64,000 nt of DNA from Branchiostoma belcheri (lineage: Eukaryota; Chordata; Leptocardii; Amphioxiformes; Branchiostomatidae), in assembly GCF_001625305.1 (NCBI RefSeq), contig NW_017804209.1, positions 126,558-190,557 of the forward strand, in the 5' to 3' direction. Of this stretch, positions 44,101 through 63,931 are shown one piece after another. The notes beneath the pieces are model-generated. The model ran no database searches, was not told the DNA's origin, and saw nothing but the letters and a program-made list of their open reading frames with translations. A program made the translations under genes and the position numbers. Numbering within the stretch: the stretch's first letter is position 1; every line of letters begins with the position of its first letter.

Positions 44101-46887
44101 CATGCATTCTTATCTCTCTTCTAGTTCCTCAACTAGTACGCCAGTAAGTACGCTTTCTTACTTCTATTCTGGTAGAATGTGTGAAGTGAGCACGCATTTT
44201 CACATCTCTTCTTGTTCCTCAACTACTACACCAATAAGCACACATTTTTCGTACCTTTTCCTCTGGTAGAACACACGCATTCGTATACATTTCTTCTTGC
44301 CCATTAACTACTAATCCAGTATTAAGGATGCATTCTAGCATTTCTTTTCGTAGAATATGTGTTAGATTATTAGATAAGCATGCATTCTCCAGCATCTGGT
44401 AGGGTAGGGTGTGTTTTTTTTAGTATTTAGCAGAAAGTACAGTGGCTGATACATTTAATTCATTGTCATCATACAGTATCATCCCAGTCAAGATAGGGAT
44501 TTGTTAGCCTGATTTTTAAGTTAGAATTATACTAAAGGTATTTCTGAGTTGCAAGTAAAGTTGACTGAATGCGTGATAATTGTTTCCCCCTGACAGATCT
44601 GCGTACATTTGGAGGAGTACCTCTGATCGGCTGGGGCAAGAACACCATACGCCAGCCGGTCTATGTGAGTTGTTCTGTTTCACATAGCCTGTAATTATAA
44701 GCTGCCTTTAGGTGTAACACACCTGTTTTGTACTTTAGGTACAAGCTGTGTAAGACACTGTATGAATCAACAGGATTACTACAATTTGAATGAAAGCTCA
44801 TCTGTATTGGTAGAATCCATAGTTATAGAGTTCAAGCTTGTTATGGTGAGTTATTTCTTTGTGTTGGAACAAACTTGAACTCTGTAACTATGGATTACTA
44901 CAAGTTGACTAAACGCTATTAAGAAACTCCTGTTCTAAGGACTTTACACTTTATATAACATATATATATTAAATAATATATATTACACTAATATACTGGC
45001 ATGCAAAGATAACAAACCAGGACGCAAAATATTACCAATACACTGGTCTAGAAGCAGAGATGGTAGCCACAATACAGAAATGAACGTTTTTTTCCTGACA
45101 TGTCCCTGTGTAGGTAGGAGACGTAGCCACTGCGATTATCAATGCAGCCAAGGAACGAGACACAAAGGGGAAGACTTTTGAGCTCGTTGGGTACGTTAGA
45201 AGTTTATTTCTCAACTTCAGCCTCCCGAAGTACATGTAGCCATTTGGCATGAAATCTGTACTGGTTATGGGTTTCTGCAGCAGGGAGGAAAGGTTTAAGA
45301 GGTACAAAAAAACTCAAACCGAGTCCAAATTAAACCAATGCTTGAAACAAAGGTAAAGACATCTTCTTGGATATGTTAGCTTTTTTTTTTCTTTTTATGT
45401 AAAGAAAGGATTTGAAGGTGTATAACAAAACCCCAAATTATTGGAAGTGTTGTTAAATTTTGTTGTTAGAGAGAATGACAGAGAATAGTCATCTATAATT
45501 GTGTGCGGTAAGGTCATATTGGTCCTGTCGTTGTTGCACCACCGTTTGTATTCTGAAACATTAGCACATTTATATGTCGATGAAGGTTAGACATCCAGGT
45601 AATAAGTTACATCAAAAAGGGACACTGATAAAAGGTAGTGGATGATACCTTAAATGTCTGACCGTTTCCAAAATCATATCCAGTAACTGTTGCTTTAACT
45701 ACTAATTTTGGGCGTATTAGCACCTTTAATCTTGTCTTTTCCCATGTCTTGTCCAGCCCCAACAGATACTACCTGTATGATATGGTGGAGTATATCTACC
45801 GAGTCATGCACCGAACTCCCGTCATCTACCCTTACCCAAAGTTCCTGTACATGTGAGTATGAAGTTCTGTACATGTGAGTATGGAAAGACTTTTTCTTTC
45901 CACAGGAATCTGGTCTGGTTGAAACAACTCTTGTGAAATTTCATCTTTACTTGCATTTTATTCTTTGTATCAGGCTAGTGGCCCATATACAAAGAAAACT
46001 GGCATTGTATTTTATTATTTATAACATACAAATACACAACATAAACTTTTGCACGTCATATGATTTAAAAAGTAAGCATTTATACAATACAACTGTTGAT
46101 AGTTGGAAATACATTGAAAATCTGTATTTGGGGTGTCAGGTCACTGCAAAAACCCTAAAAGTAAACCACGAACATTTTAGAAAATTTCCAGTATCCCAGC
46201 TATGCACATACCACTGCATTGTCCTTGAGTTAAGTGATTCTGTTACTGATTGCCAATGTTTGTTTGTTTGTTTGTTTGTGTTTCCAGGCTTGCGGCTAGA
46301 CTTGGTGAGCTGAAGTGGACCCCCTTCATGACCAGGGACCAGGTCATCAGGGTACATATTTTTACATTAACAAACGTCATTTCTGTGGCTTGGCAACGTC
46401 TTGGTTCCTAAAACACAATTACTAGTGATACTTGTTGTCTTGTAGCAATCTCAATTAAGTCAAAGTCCTAGAAAAATTAGAACTAAAAAAGCTTGGTTAT
46501 GCACTGGTATGACTATGATGGAGTTTATTGCAATTTTGTACATGTACATCTTAAAAGTGCATTTAAAAGAAACACACTTGAGTGTTGCCAGAAAAGAGCC
46601 AGGGGGATTTGAATCTGTAAATACTGCACATAGTGTCTGTCTTCTTTGTGACAACCAGTTAGGGATTAGCTCTTCAGTGAGCTAAAACTGGATTGAGATC
46701 ACTTTCCTTTTCTCTCCAGGATCATCACACAGACCAGACCACCCCAGGTTTACCAGGTCTGGAGGATCTGGGCGTCACTCCCACTAGTCTGGAGGCTGGG
46801 GCCATCTCTGTTCTCCGCCGACACCGCATCCACAGATGGTACGAAGAGGCAGTGGACGATGTAGAACCCGCGAAAACAGTCTCCTGA
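38146..46887 (+). CDS. NDUFA9: Complex I accessory subunit NDUFA9 (39 kDa)
   Basis: An atypical short-chain dehydrogenase-like subunit of mitochondrial NADH dehydrogenase that binds NADPH. Exons: 38146-38185, 39002-39184, 39591-39688, 40150-40241, 40696-40837, 43948-44050, 44597-44664, 45114-45190, 45757-45852, 46288-46351 and 46720-46887. Together they encode 376 residues (human 377). The nucleotide-binding loop FGGTGFLG is at residues 60-67. Other family landmarks are [57 protein letters not shown] and the C-terminal [13 protein letters not shown]. Three exon edges are tandemly duplicated, and an antisense LINE fills much of intron 5. A candidate AATAAA is at 47362. Confidence 0.97.
38770..38998 (+). 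repeat. Duplicated NDUFA9 exon-2 start within a TTGTTGTTTAC minisatellite
   Basis: 38849-38910 repeats the first 62 bases of exon 2 (39002-39063), including the TTTACAG acceptor. Both copies are preceded by units like CTGTTGTTGTTTAC. The offset is 153 bp and the frame stays open throughout, so use of the upstream acceptor would add 51 residues without a stop (second [18 protein letters not shown]). Confidence 0.85.
41847..43789 (-). mobile_element. 5'-truncated LINE with long intact RT frame in NDUFA9 intron 5
   Basis: On the minus strand a single frame to 42028 encodes about 583 LINE residues. It has the entry [48 protein letters not shown], the catalytic FADDT, and a C-terminal Cys/His cluster ([17 protein letters not shown]). 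This is a Jockey/CR1-group reverse transcriptase; the endonuclease part is lost by 5' truncation. The element is flanked by the exact 13-mer ttttagtaacttt (41847-41859, 43777-43789), a target duplication, and ends with an A/T-rich tail. The lack of stops suggests a young copy. Confidence 0.85.
44031..44400 (+). repeat. Tandem repeat seeded by the NDUFA9 exon-6 donor
   Basis: The unit GTTCCTCAACTACTACGCCA|GTAAGCAC and the following 60-70 bp recurs at 44031 (the real exon end), 44124, 44214 and about 44297, with periods near 93, 90 and 83 bp. Copies two and three keep the exon bases and a GTAAG-like or degenerate donor. Confidence 0.85.
44815..44903. repeat. Small inverted repeat
   Basis: AATCCATAGTTATAGAGTTC pairs with GAACTCTGTAACTATGGATT across about 40 bp in an NDUFA9 intron. 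Confidence 0.7.
45590..45715. mobile_element. Penelope-like terminal fragment
   Basis: CGATGAAGGTTAGACATCCA and GGTAATA match the terminal sequence at 54002. The following CCAAAATCATATCCAGTAAC matches the reverse complement of the same region. A decayed hammerhead-like stretch lies between them. No coding sequence. Confidence 0.5.
45839..45883 (+). repeat. Two-copy duplication across the NDUFA9 exon-9 donor
   Basis: AAGTTCCTGTACAT|GTGAGTATG, the exon end and donor, is immediately repeated as AAGTTCTGTACATGTGAGTATG. The second copy has lost one base, so use of its donor would shift frame. Confidence 0.85.
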
Positions 46888-47361
46888 AGAAAAAATGCAG
46901 ATTCCTTTTTGTGTTCAATGAAAGATAGCTCCATTTAAAGATGGAATACATGTTTGATGGGTTCTTTTGCGTCAAACACAAGAGTAGTCTCCTGAAAAAC
47001 TGCGACTCTCTTTTTGTGCCTCTCCTGAATAAGTGCAGATTTCTTTTTGTGTTTATCTTGCATATAAAGATAGACTACTTGCAATCTTTGATGTCAAACC
47101 CTAAGGAACCCTGAAAAATATTTCTCCTTGTTTTAACACATTTGGACAAGAACAGTCTCTTGAAAAACTGCAGCTTTCATTGTGTCCATACATATACATT
47201 TGTCCTGGCATACCCCAGTCTGTAGTCATCATATTAAAGATAAAATGGTGTACTAAATGAGGATGACAGTTAATTCACAGTACAACATTGTCAGCATTGT
47301 ATAGAATGGCCCTTGGAATGGTAAGTCTGTGTATCCACTGGCAGACTTTGTTTCACAAAAC

Positions 47362-47367
47362 AATAAA
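47362..47367 (+). terminator. Candidate NDUFA9 polyadenylation signal
   Basis: AATAAA 475 bp after the NDUFA9 stop, followed by a T-rich stretch (CTTGTTTTTATTT). Confidence 0.5.
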
Positions 47368-47639
47368 TATTGTGAAAACTCCTTGTCACCTTGTTTTTAT
47401 TTAGACAAGTCAGAGAGAGAGAAAATGTTTGAAATGGGTTGCACTTACTACACTAGTCCTGTTATTCCTGTAAATATGTGAGAGAGACAAAAAAACGGTC
47501 CCACAAGATTCAGCAAACACTACCGTCATAAAGACATACATCCCTTAGTGGCACTTTATGCTATCAGTGAGGCATGTTTATTTTCGGTTCCAGTGATACG
47601 TTTAGAATGGGCCTGCAAAGAAGATAACTTATTATGTTT

Positions 47640-47905
47640 ACCGAAGGAAAACATATTGTTTTTGCTCCATTTCTTCTTCTGTTCCAAACACTAACCTCTG
47701 ACCTGGCCAATGGCCTCTTTTGTTTATGTCTGTCACCATAGTAACTGGTGTCGGGTTACACAATGTGGCAATTTCATAGTAGGCATTTAGACTCCTGTCA
47801 CCATATACATGTATGTGAATGTGTTTAATGTATTTGTCAATGAGTAAGAATTAACAAAGCAGACCATATCCGAAGGTAAACATTATGCATTTGCTTTGCA
47901 AATAT
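47640..47905 (+). mobile_element. TIR element (ATGTTTACC termini), copy
   Basis: It begins ATGTTTACCGAAGG and ends CGAAGGTAAACAT. The body matches 63164-63425 and, in reverse, 4190-4583, with shared GTCACCATAGTAACTGGTG, GATTTAGACTCCTG-like and AAGAATTAACA blocks. Non-coding. Confidence 0.6.
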
Positions 47906-47967
47906 TACTTTTCCAGTTAACTTTAAAAAGTTAATAAACCACTTACCGACAGACGTTCCAGATAATC

Positions 47968-48180
47968 TCCAAGCAGATCTTTCGGTGGCAAGACAGTATC
48001 CATTGGCCAGAGGAGTGTCCATTAGCCTCCGATACAGGATGGCCAATGGATACAGGACGGCCAATGGACACAGGACGGCCAATGGATACGGTCTTTTGCC
48101 ACCCAACCGAAAGACCTGCTTAGTTCTAGAGTCCAAGGGAGTTGGTCCGCTAGAGAGTACAGTTTGCCGCAAACTCCTAA
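47968..48180. repeat. Foldback element of the AATCTCCAA(G/A)CAGATC family
   Basis: ATCTCCAAGCAGATCTTTCGG is answered by CCGAAAGACCTGCTTAG. The centre has tandem GGCCAATGGATACAGGAC units. The same termini occur in the 61912-62055 palindrome and as fragments at 5682 and 11961. Confidence 0.65.
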
Positions 48181-48360
48181 AGCCTGGTAGAGGCTAGGTT
48201 CTAGGAGTCACCTATAAATATATACGGGGGGGGGGGACGATGACTCGTAGAACTGACAGTAGCGCGTATATGGACGGATTCCGGGCCAGCTAACTGTTCA
48301 AACGGCAAGTGTTCACATTCCATCAGCAGGGATCCATCAGGTAGCCTCTGTAGCAGGCTT

Positions 48361-48510
48361 ATAGAACTGGGGGTTTGGTGGTCTTACATGTAGGCTGTTT
48401 TCTGATTAGCTCAGTTCGTAATTCAACCAGGCCGGCTATTTTGTCTACATGCAATCAGAAAATAGCACATAAAAGACCCTGAAGACCCCCCCAAACCCCC
48501 CAGTTTTTGG
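48361..48510. repeat. Foldback element
   Basis: GAACTGGGGGTTTGGTGGTC pairs with GACCCCCCCAAACCCCCCAG, with an inner arm GGCTGTTTTCTGATTAGC and its imperfect complement. Non-coding. Confidence 0.6.
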
Positions 48511-48744
48511 CATGCTATGGAGACTACCATCAGGCGGGTCGTCGTCTCTGTGCAAGTAGGCTTTCAGGGGTTGAGTCGGGATATAAGTGATAAGTCTGAT
48601 AAGTCGGGAGGGATACATACGGAGAATGTGGCCCGACTGATGGCCGACATCAGGTTGTAGTCTTGGTTTGTTGATGTGTCCCGAAAGTGTTTCTTAGTCG
48701 TCACGTGTAGGCTAGGCATCTGTTGTGTGAGAGTTGCACAAGCA

Positions 48745-49025
48745 GAAAATTTGTAGAAACGTTTGCGTATAGCCTCTACGGTACCTGGCGTCGGGAGGCG
48801 GCTGGAAAGAGTAGAAAACGGCCAAGTAGAGAGATAGCATGCCAAGGGAGTTTGGTCGGCTGGAGAAAACAGTTTGCCGCACCGAAGCCTGTGCGTAGTC
48901 GGGAGCGGCAAACTGTTCTCTCCAGCCGACCAAACTCCTTTGGTATGTTACGAGTATCTCTCTATTTGGCCGATTTCTACTCGTTCCAGCCGCCTGCCGA
49001 AGCCTGGTATAGGCTAGTTTGCGTA
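48745..49025. repeat. Foldback element with long arms
   Basis: CGGCTGGAAAGAGTAGAAAA and GGAGTTTGGTCGGCTGGAGA pair with their complements near 48980 and 48915. The outer arms carry GTATAGCCTCTAC and GGTATAGGCTAG. It lies about 100 bp before the conserved promoter of the first EGF gene. Confidence 0.7.
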
Positions 49026-49116
49026 GATAACTAGGTGATAGTTACTTTGCGGTTACGTAGATAGTTACTTCTTATCTCTTACTTTAGTTCGCACCAATCA
49101 GACGCGTATGGATGAA

Positions 49117-49261
49117 GACATTTCCTCTGCAGAACTATTAATATCGCCCGTCCCTGCCGGCCAGGTGTGTGGTTCCCATGGCCTAGTTTGGGACACGGTA
49201 TAAATTACCGCACACAGAACAAGCCTCACACACATCACGGAGTCTGGACTCAACTCAGCAT
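49117..49261 (+). promoter_or_regulatory. Promoter of secreted EGF gene 1
   Basis: About 145 bp are nearly identical to 57228-57382. Shared parts include GAACTATTAATATCGCCCGT, GGCCAGGTGTGTGGTTCCCA, a TATAAAT box at 49199-49205 and the leader. The TATA box is 63 bp before the start codon in both genes. Confidence 0.75.
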
Positions 49262-51904
<2,643 letters not shown>

Positions 51905-52006
51905 CGTCACGGCCAAACGTCATGCGTGCAACAAACAGCCAAAGGCTGACAGGCGTGTCCGCCAACAAGCTTTCTCCTGATTCTGATTTGATTTAAAATT
52001 GCAGAA

Positions 52007-52012
52007 AATAAA
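52007..52012 (+). terminator. Polyadenylation signal of the short EGF gene
   Basis: AATAAA about 100 bp after the stop codon, followed by T-rich sequence. Confidence 0.65.
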
Positions 52013-52107
52013 GCGCTTCAAAGATCATATTCTTGGCCTCTTTCCTGACTTTTGAACGGATTCATACCTGTACATAACCGGTACATAACTTGGTACCTAG
52101 AATTGCA

Positions 52108-52349
52108 CGGGTGTTGTTGTTTTTTTATTCCAACATGTAATCACCACACGTGGTGACGACACACTATATATTAATGCCGCCACCAACACAGGGGACAAAT
52201 GCATGACAGGACAATACTCATTTACACCTGAGCTAAGTGAGGAAAGTCGTATAAAGTGCCTTTCCCAAGGGCACAAGATCGGTGGCATGTCAGGACTCGA
52301 ACCCGGGACTCCGAGTCGCGCACTCTGCCGCTACGCCACACGACCCCAC
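52108..52349 (-). mobile_element. tRNA-headed SINE, short form, reverse orientation
   Basis: On the minus strand it begins GGGGTCGTGTGGCGTAGCGG, has B-box GGTTCGAGTCC and the common body, and ends TTGGAATAAAAAAACAACAA. It belongs to the same subfamily as 49760-50008 (shared TTGGTGGCGGCAT). Confidence 0.75.
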
Positions 52350-52416
52350 TATGTTTTTAGGGTCTCTCTGCCAAGAGGTGCTGAAAAACTGAGTGAGCTT
52401 AAACAGAGCTAAATGC

Positions 52417-53040
52417 ATAACTTCGTTCTTAGTCGCCGCTCTCTTAGTGGCTGCAAATAACAGTCGACCAAAATAGACCTGATGTAGGTGTGCCAACAGT
52501 AAGGGTGAGAGGTCAGGGTTTGTTGGGACGGTACAAAAATCAATATTTTACTCATTGATGTGGGCAGCGTTTTTGTGACCGTAGAAATATTAATCTTCAA
52601 GCAGAAGTAAAAACGTTTACAAGAATCTGACCAGCACTTATGTGTACCTTTATATCTAGCAGGCACAACATGTGCTTACATACACTATAGTATCTGGCTT
52701 AAGTGCTTTAGAGATACTTTAAAAATTCAATACTAGAAAGGAGTACTAAACAGGAGTAATATACTGAAGATGAGCAGAACCCTCACATATAACAACAAAA
52801 GTTTGACAGTAGTAACATGGCATTACAAGAAGTGTTTATTGCTTTATTACATGTCCCGTTCTTAGTCGCCGCTCTCTTAGTGGCTGCAAATAACAGTCGA
52901 CCAAAATAGACTCCTGACGTAGGTGTGCCAACAGTAAGGGTGAGAGGTCAGGGTTTGTGGACTCCATAAAAATCAATATTTTGCTGATCGATGTGGGCAG
53001 GTTTTTGTGGCCAGTAGAAATACTAATCTTCAAGCAGATG
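52417..53040. repeat. Direct duplication of a 185-bp block
   Basis: 52426-52605 and 52857-53040 share AGTCGCCGCTCTCTTAGTGG and GGGTGAGAGGTCAGGGTTTG. A weaker third trace is at 53740-53790. The downstream segment 53065-53360 recurs at 55875-56150 (TTTACGGGCGTTCGAAACGC), so a larger duplication brackets the Penelope/piggyBac block. No gene seen. Confidence 0.65.
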
Positions 53041-54001
53041 TGACTACTTGTGTCCGTCTAATATTTAAAAGGCTTTGAGACGTTCGAAATATAACAATTA
53101 TACTACAAAAGAGTAAAGAGTTACTAGAAAAGAGTAACTAAATATAATAGGTCGAAAAAACAGGAGTAAAACACCGAGAATTATTTGAATCCTTACGCCT
53201 GCCTTATTATATAATTACTTCTAGATTATAAAAGTACAATATTAAGAAGTTATTTCTGGAACCAAATTGCAATTTTACGGGCGTTCGAAACGCTTTTTAT
53301 TGACAACTATGTGACAAAATCATTTTTTCATTTTCTAACGGATAAGGTTTCCTCTTGACGTAGAAAGAAAAAAGTGATGACACACCACAGAGTGTCCTTT
53401 CTTTCTCCGGCAACATTGGCCAAAATACGCACGTTTTATGACATATGAACGAAAGGAACATCAGACCTTTCTATAATTTTTTTATGCTTTAAATGTCCAT
53501 AACCAAAAACAATCAACCTAATAAGACAATACAATATTTAGGGACCGTCTTGAATATCTTTAACTTCTAAAATATACTCTGTTGATACTGCTTTGTCGCT
53601 CGTCTGTTGTTAAAATGACTCTTCCTAACTCAGACGAGTGAAAAATATTCCACACTTTAATTTCCTGCACAGCTGTCTGTTGATTTTTCATACGTTGCCT
53701 GATAACAGGAGGAAGGAGTGAACTATTCTAAGCTCCTGCAGTACGTGTGTCCACAGACAGGGTGAGGAGGTCAGGGCTTGTTGGGACGGCGGGAGGGTCA
53801 TGGAAAGTTTACTGCAGGTCACATCGGTAACGTCTGATGGCTAGATCGATAATTGTGTTGGCAACTTGAATTCAAGGCTGTCAGATTTAAAGGAAAAACG
53901 TATGAACCTTTTAAAGCAAACCCGATAGTTTCAAACATTTGAAAATTTTGTTTTGCAGGATTTCGTCCACGTTAAACATGGAGCTATAATTTGAGGATAC
54001 G

Positions 54002-54870
54002 TCGATGAAGGTTAGACATCCAGGTAATACGATATGCCAAAAAACAGTTACTCAAGCAACTGGATATGATTTTGAAAACGTCAGACGTTTCAGCTAGTAT
54101 CCACTAGCTTTCGTCAGTGACTGAGAGACCAGAGGGGAAAGCAGGTTTATATACACAACCTGTTGATTGATATGCAAATAAAGTGAAGACAAATTTTTTG
54201 GAAGTCGAAAAAGGAACAAAGGTCAGACAAGTCAAGTCAAGACAAGATGATGCAAATTAGTCTGAAAGCTCCTGTTATACAGGACAGGAGCTTAAGTGTT
54301 GTCTGTCCTCGGGGCTGGGAGTGCCAAATCCCAAGTGCCGGAAAGATCGACCCGTAGCCCCCCTTCCCTGTTGAGGGTGGGGTTGTACATTCTTTCATAT
54401 ATTGCCTCTTTAACACCCCGTTCCCACCAGCGTGTTTCGCGGTCTAAGACATCCGTGGACTCGAGTTTGAAAGAGTGACCCTGGTTGTGTTGTAGGTGGT
54501 GGAAAATAGCTGAGGAGTAGCCGTTGGCACTAGGTCGGCAATCATTCTTTGTACCTTACTTTAAGCGGTCGACTTGTCTCTCCGATGTAGGTGTTGTTAC
54601 AATTGGGCTCCTCACATTTGAGTCTGTAAATAACATTCGCCTTGGTACCCTTGTGAGGTCGGTCCTTAGGGTGTACCAGTCTTTGTCTGAGGGTTGAGTG
54701 AGGTTTGAAGTTAGTGGCTATGTTGAAGTTTTGGAAGATCCGTCGGAGTTTCTCAGATACTCCTTGGACATACGGAATAGTGATGTTGGCCTTGTTTTTG
54801 TTGGTCAATGGTTTGCACTTCTGGGTTTTCTTAGACTGATCTGAGGACTCAAATAATATATAGCTCCATG
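54002..54870 (-). mobile_element. Penelope-like retroelement, 3' fragment with GIY-YIG domain
   Basis: The frame 54808-54542 encodes ITIPYVQGVSEKLRRIF then VIYRLKCEEPNCNNTYIGET and LKVRYKE. This is the start of a GIY-YIG endonuclease as found at the C-terminus of Penelope-like elements (IYRL.C..C...YIGET). The reverse transcriptase part is absent. The non-coding 3' region (54160-54345) is shared with 9598-9795. Short inverted copies of ATGGAGCTATA...TTTGAG flank the fragment (53980, 54850). Confidence 0.75.
54080..54121 (-). ncRNA. Hammerhead ribozyme motif in the Penelope-like element
   Basis: On the minus strand the order is GTCA, CTGACGA, stem II AGCTAGT-GGAT-ACTAGCT (7 perfect pairs), GAAA, C, GTC, TGAC. 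Stem I is GTCA/TGAC. Stem III is reduced to almost nothing, as reported for Penelope-type hammerheads, which may need a dimer to fold. All conserved core bases are present. Activity is not known. Confidence 0.65.
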
Positions 54871-54882
54871 CTTCACTGTCTT

Positions 54883-55801
54883 TTAACCCTACCTACGACG
54901 GGGGGGGGGGGCTAAAAGTGCCCGCGGCAACTTTGATGTCAACTAGCGTCTGAACGGCTAGCCGTAGAACGGCGAAACTTGGTGACTTTTCCTAGAATAT
55001 TGTTGGCAACAATTCTCTATCATTGGAATAAGATAATAATTTTTTGTGTTGCCATGGCAACGGGTTTCTGACAGCCATTTTTTGCTAAATTTAGTACTTT
55101 TTGTTTCAACAATAGAATTTTATGAGTTTTATGTCAAGTTGCTCATGGTTTCTAATATTAATAACATCCCATATAATTTTATGTAAATTTTATCATTAAA
55201 TATGCATAATTTATGCTAATTTGATGACGTCATTGGCCAAAAGCCAAGATGGCGGACCATATCATTAGAACAGGTATATACAGGTTATTTTCAATAAAAT
55301 TTCATAAATACTTCCATTTCTTTTTCCCAAAAAGATTTAAATGAAGGTCTTTAGTATGATTACAATGTATTTTAGGCTTTATCATGAAAAAAAACTATTT
55401 TTGAAAATTCAAGATTGATGATCCAAGATGGCGGATATCTTATATATGCATGACGTCATTTTATGACGTCACCGGTGTTGCTATGGGCAACATTAGACTT
55501 AGTACACCATAATATTCTGTCACAAACACTTTTGGTACAGTTATGTTGAATACCATTTAGTTTTCAGGGAAAAACCTATTTAGACGGTTTTGGCCAATAA
55601 AATCACATTAATGACGTCATAATGACGTCATATTACGTCATAACGACATACAAATTGTAGATGTGATAAATTTTTACTAGTACACCATTCTCTGAAAATT
55701 TGGTGGTCATACGACATACCGTTCGCGAGTTCTTAGGGGGGTCAAAAGAGCCCCCCCCGGTCCCCCCCATGTCAAAAAAAGCCCGGTCTAGGTAGGGTTA
55801 A
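54883..55801. mobile_element. piggyBac-like non-autonomous element with TTAA target site
   Basis: Perfect inverted ends (TTTTAACCCTACCTA at 54881 and TAGGTAGGGTTAAAA to 55803) give TTAA at both junctions and a terminus CCCTACCTA, close to the CCYT start of piggyBac ends. The 911-bp interior has no transposase but is GC-run rich at both edges and contains several TGACGTCAT palindromes. It lies beside the Penelope-like fragment. Confidence 0.75.
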
Positions 55802-56341
55802 AATTAGTACACACGCCGATATGTATTGTGTGTATGTGTGTGTGTGTGTGTAGCACACGACTATGTTGTAACGTCTAGTATTTATAAGACTTTGAGACGA
55901 ACATATACTAGAAAAAAGTTCGAAATGTGACAGTTACAAAAACAGGAGTAAAACACCGAGAATGATTTTGATCCTTACGTCTACTTGGAGATTATAAAGG
56001 AATCAGGAAGGTATCAGGAAGTTATTTCTAGAAGTTATCAGGAAGTTATTTCTAGAACTAAAATGCCATTTTACGGGCGTTCGAAACGCTTTTTACTGAC
56101 AACGGTCTTACAAAATTATTTTCATTTTCTAACTGAACGGGTTTTCTCTTGACGTAAATTAAATGACAGACCCCGCAGTTTTCTGGCATCGCGATGACCC
56201 TATTGTCCATATATAACTTTCTGCCTCTTGCAACATTGAGATCTTTGGAATGAATCTTGAGATTTTTTCCATTTTTAACGAAGAGCGAAGATCCGCAATG
56301 TAACAGAGAAGTTTTTGACAAAAGATTGGATATGTACCTCT

Positions 56342-56801
56342 AAGCTGTACAACTCCCAACGATCTACTCTCCTTGGCAAACTATCCAGGCTCATAGGACA
56401 CACCTTAGATTTTACAACTCTTTCTGACAACGCAAAAACTGACCTTTTACTCCGTGGCAGTACCGCATTCTCATCAGTTGTTAACTCCAATATATTATCA
56501 CTTACCCAAAACTTCATCACCACATCAGAACGTTTTTAAAATATTTCAATTTCCCCCTTTGTTATTTATGTACTGTGTCCTCTTTGCCATCATTTATCAT
56601 TGGGTGGGGAACCGGACCTGCGCTCTTGAATTTCTTGTATTTACTGTTTTTTGCCTGTCTTAAATTTGCGATTGTTTCTTTTCTTTATTATATGTATTTA
56701 TTTAGTGGTGCCGTCAACATAAGTGCTTTCCACTTGAGTGAGGCATCACCATGTCCTGTATCCTTTTTTCATGTGAATGAATAAAAAAAAAAAGCTGTAC
56801 A
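56342..56801 (+). mobile_element. Very short LINE insertion with poly-A and 10-bp target duplication
   Basis: Flanks aagctgtaca at 56342-56351 and 56792-56801 are identical. The insert encodes a LINE C-terminus (LLGKLSRLIGHTLDFTTLSD ending ITTSERF, stop at about 56539), then a 3' UTR and an AATAAAAAAAAAAA tail. It is about 440 bp long, so truncation is extreme. Confidence 0.8.
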
Positions 56802-57227
56802 TAGTCAGAAGCATCAGTCCAAAGTGCTCAGTCCAATAATAATCTGCTCGCTGTCCTATGTGGTTATTAATGTTGTACAAATGGCTGTTAACACACAGAG
56901 TTTGGTATGGCGTATAATATATAGACTCTTCCTTTTCATTTCTTCACATTTTCTTCTTTTCCTTTGGAATTGATTGTGGCATATTACGACATTAGTATTC
57001 TTTCCCAATATTGTTTTTTTTTTAATTTAAGGCATATATATGCTCTTTTTGCCGCTGCTTTGTACGATATACAATATTCCTTTTTTTTGGAAACGGACGA
57101 AAATTTCTATAATCATATCAACATGGCCTTATAAGAAATTCAAAGCACACGACTCTGTTGTGACGGGTTTGAAATTGACGTTATCTACGCCTATTATATC
57201 AGCCACGTACAGGTTCACGTTAGGTCA

Positions 57228-57382
57228 AGACATTTCCTCCGCAGAACTATTAATATCGCCCGTCCCTATACTAGTTACCGGCCAGGTGTGTGGTTCCCAT
57301 GGCCTAGTTTGGGACACTGTATAAATTACCGCACACAGAACAAGCCTCACACACATCACGGAGTCTGGACTCAACTCAGCAT
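57228..57382 (+). promoter_or_regulatory. Promoter of secreted EGF/lectin gene 2
   Basis: A duplicate of the promoter at 49117-49261, with one 10-bp insertion (ATACTAGTTA region) upstream. The TATAAAT box is at 57320-57326, 63 bp before the start, as in gene 1. Confidence 0.75.

Positions 57383-63931
<6,549 letters not shown>

Noticed and set aside
52409-53033. Two similar minus-strand frames of 85 and 65 residues
   Set aside because: Their similarity follows from the direct DNA duplication; no domain or conservation beyond the repeat is visible.
56058-56523. Minus-strand frames of 82-87 residues
   Set aside because: Most of one lies across a LINE insertion and the other has no recognised motif; they are not called as genes.
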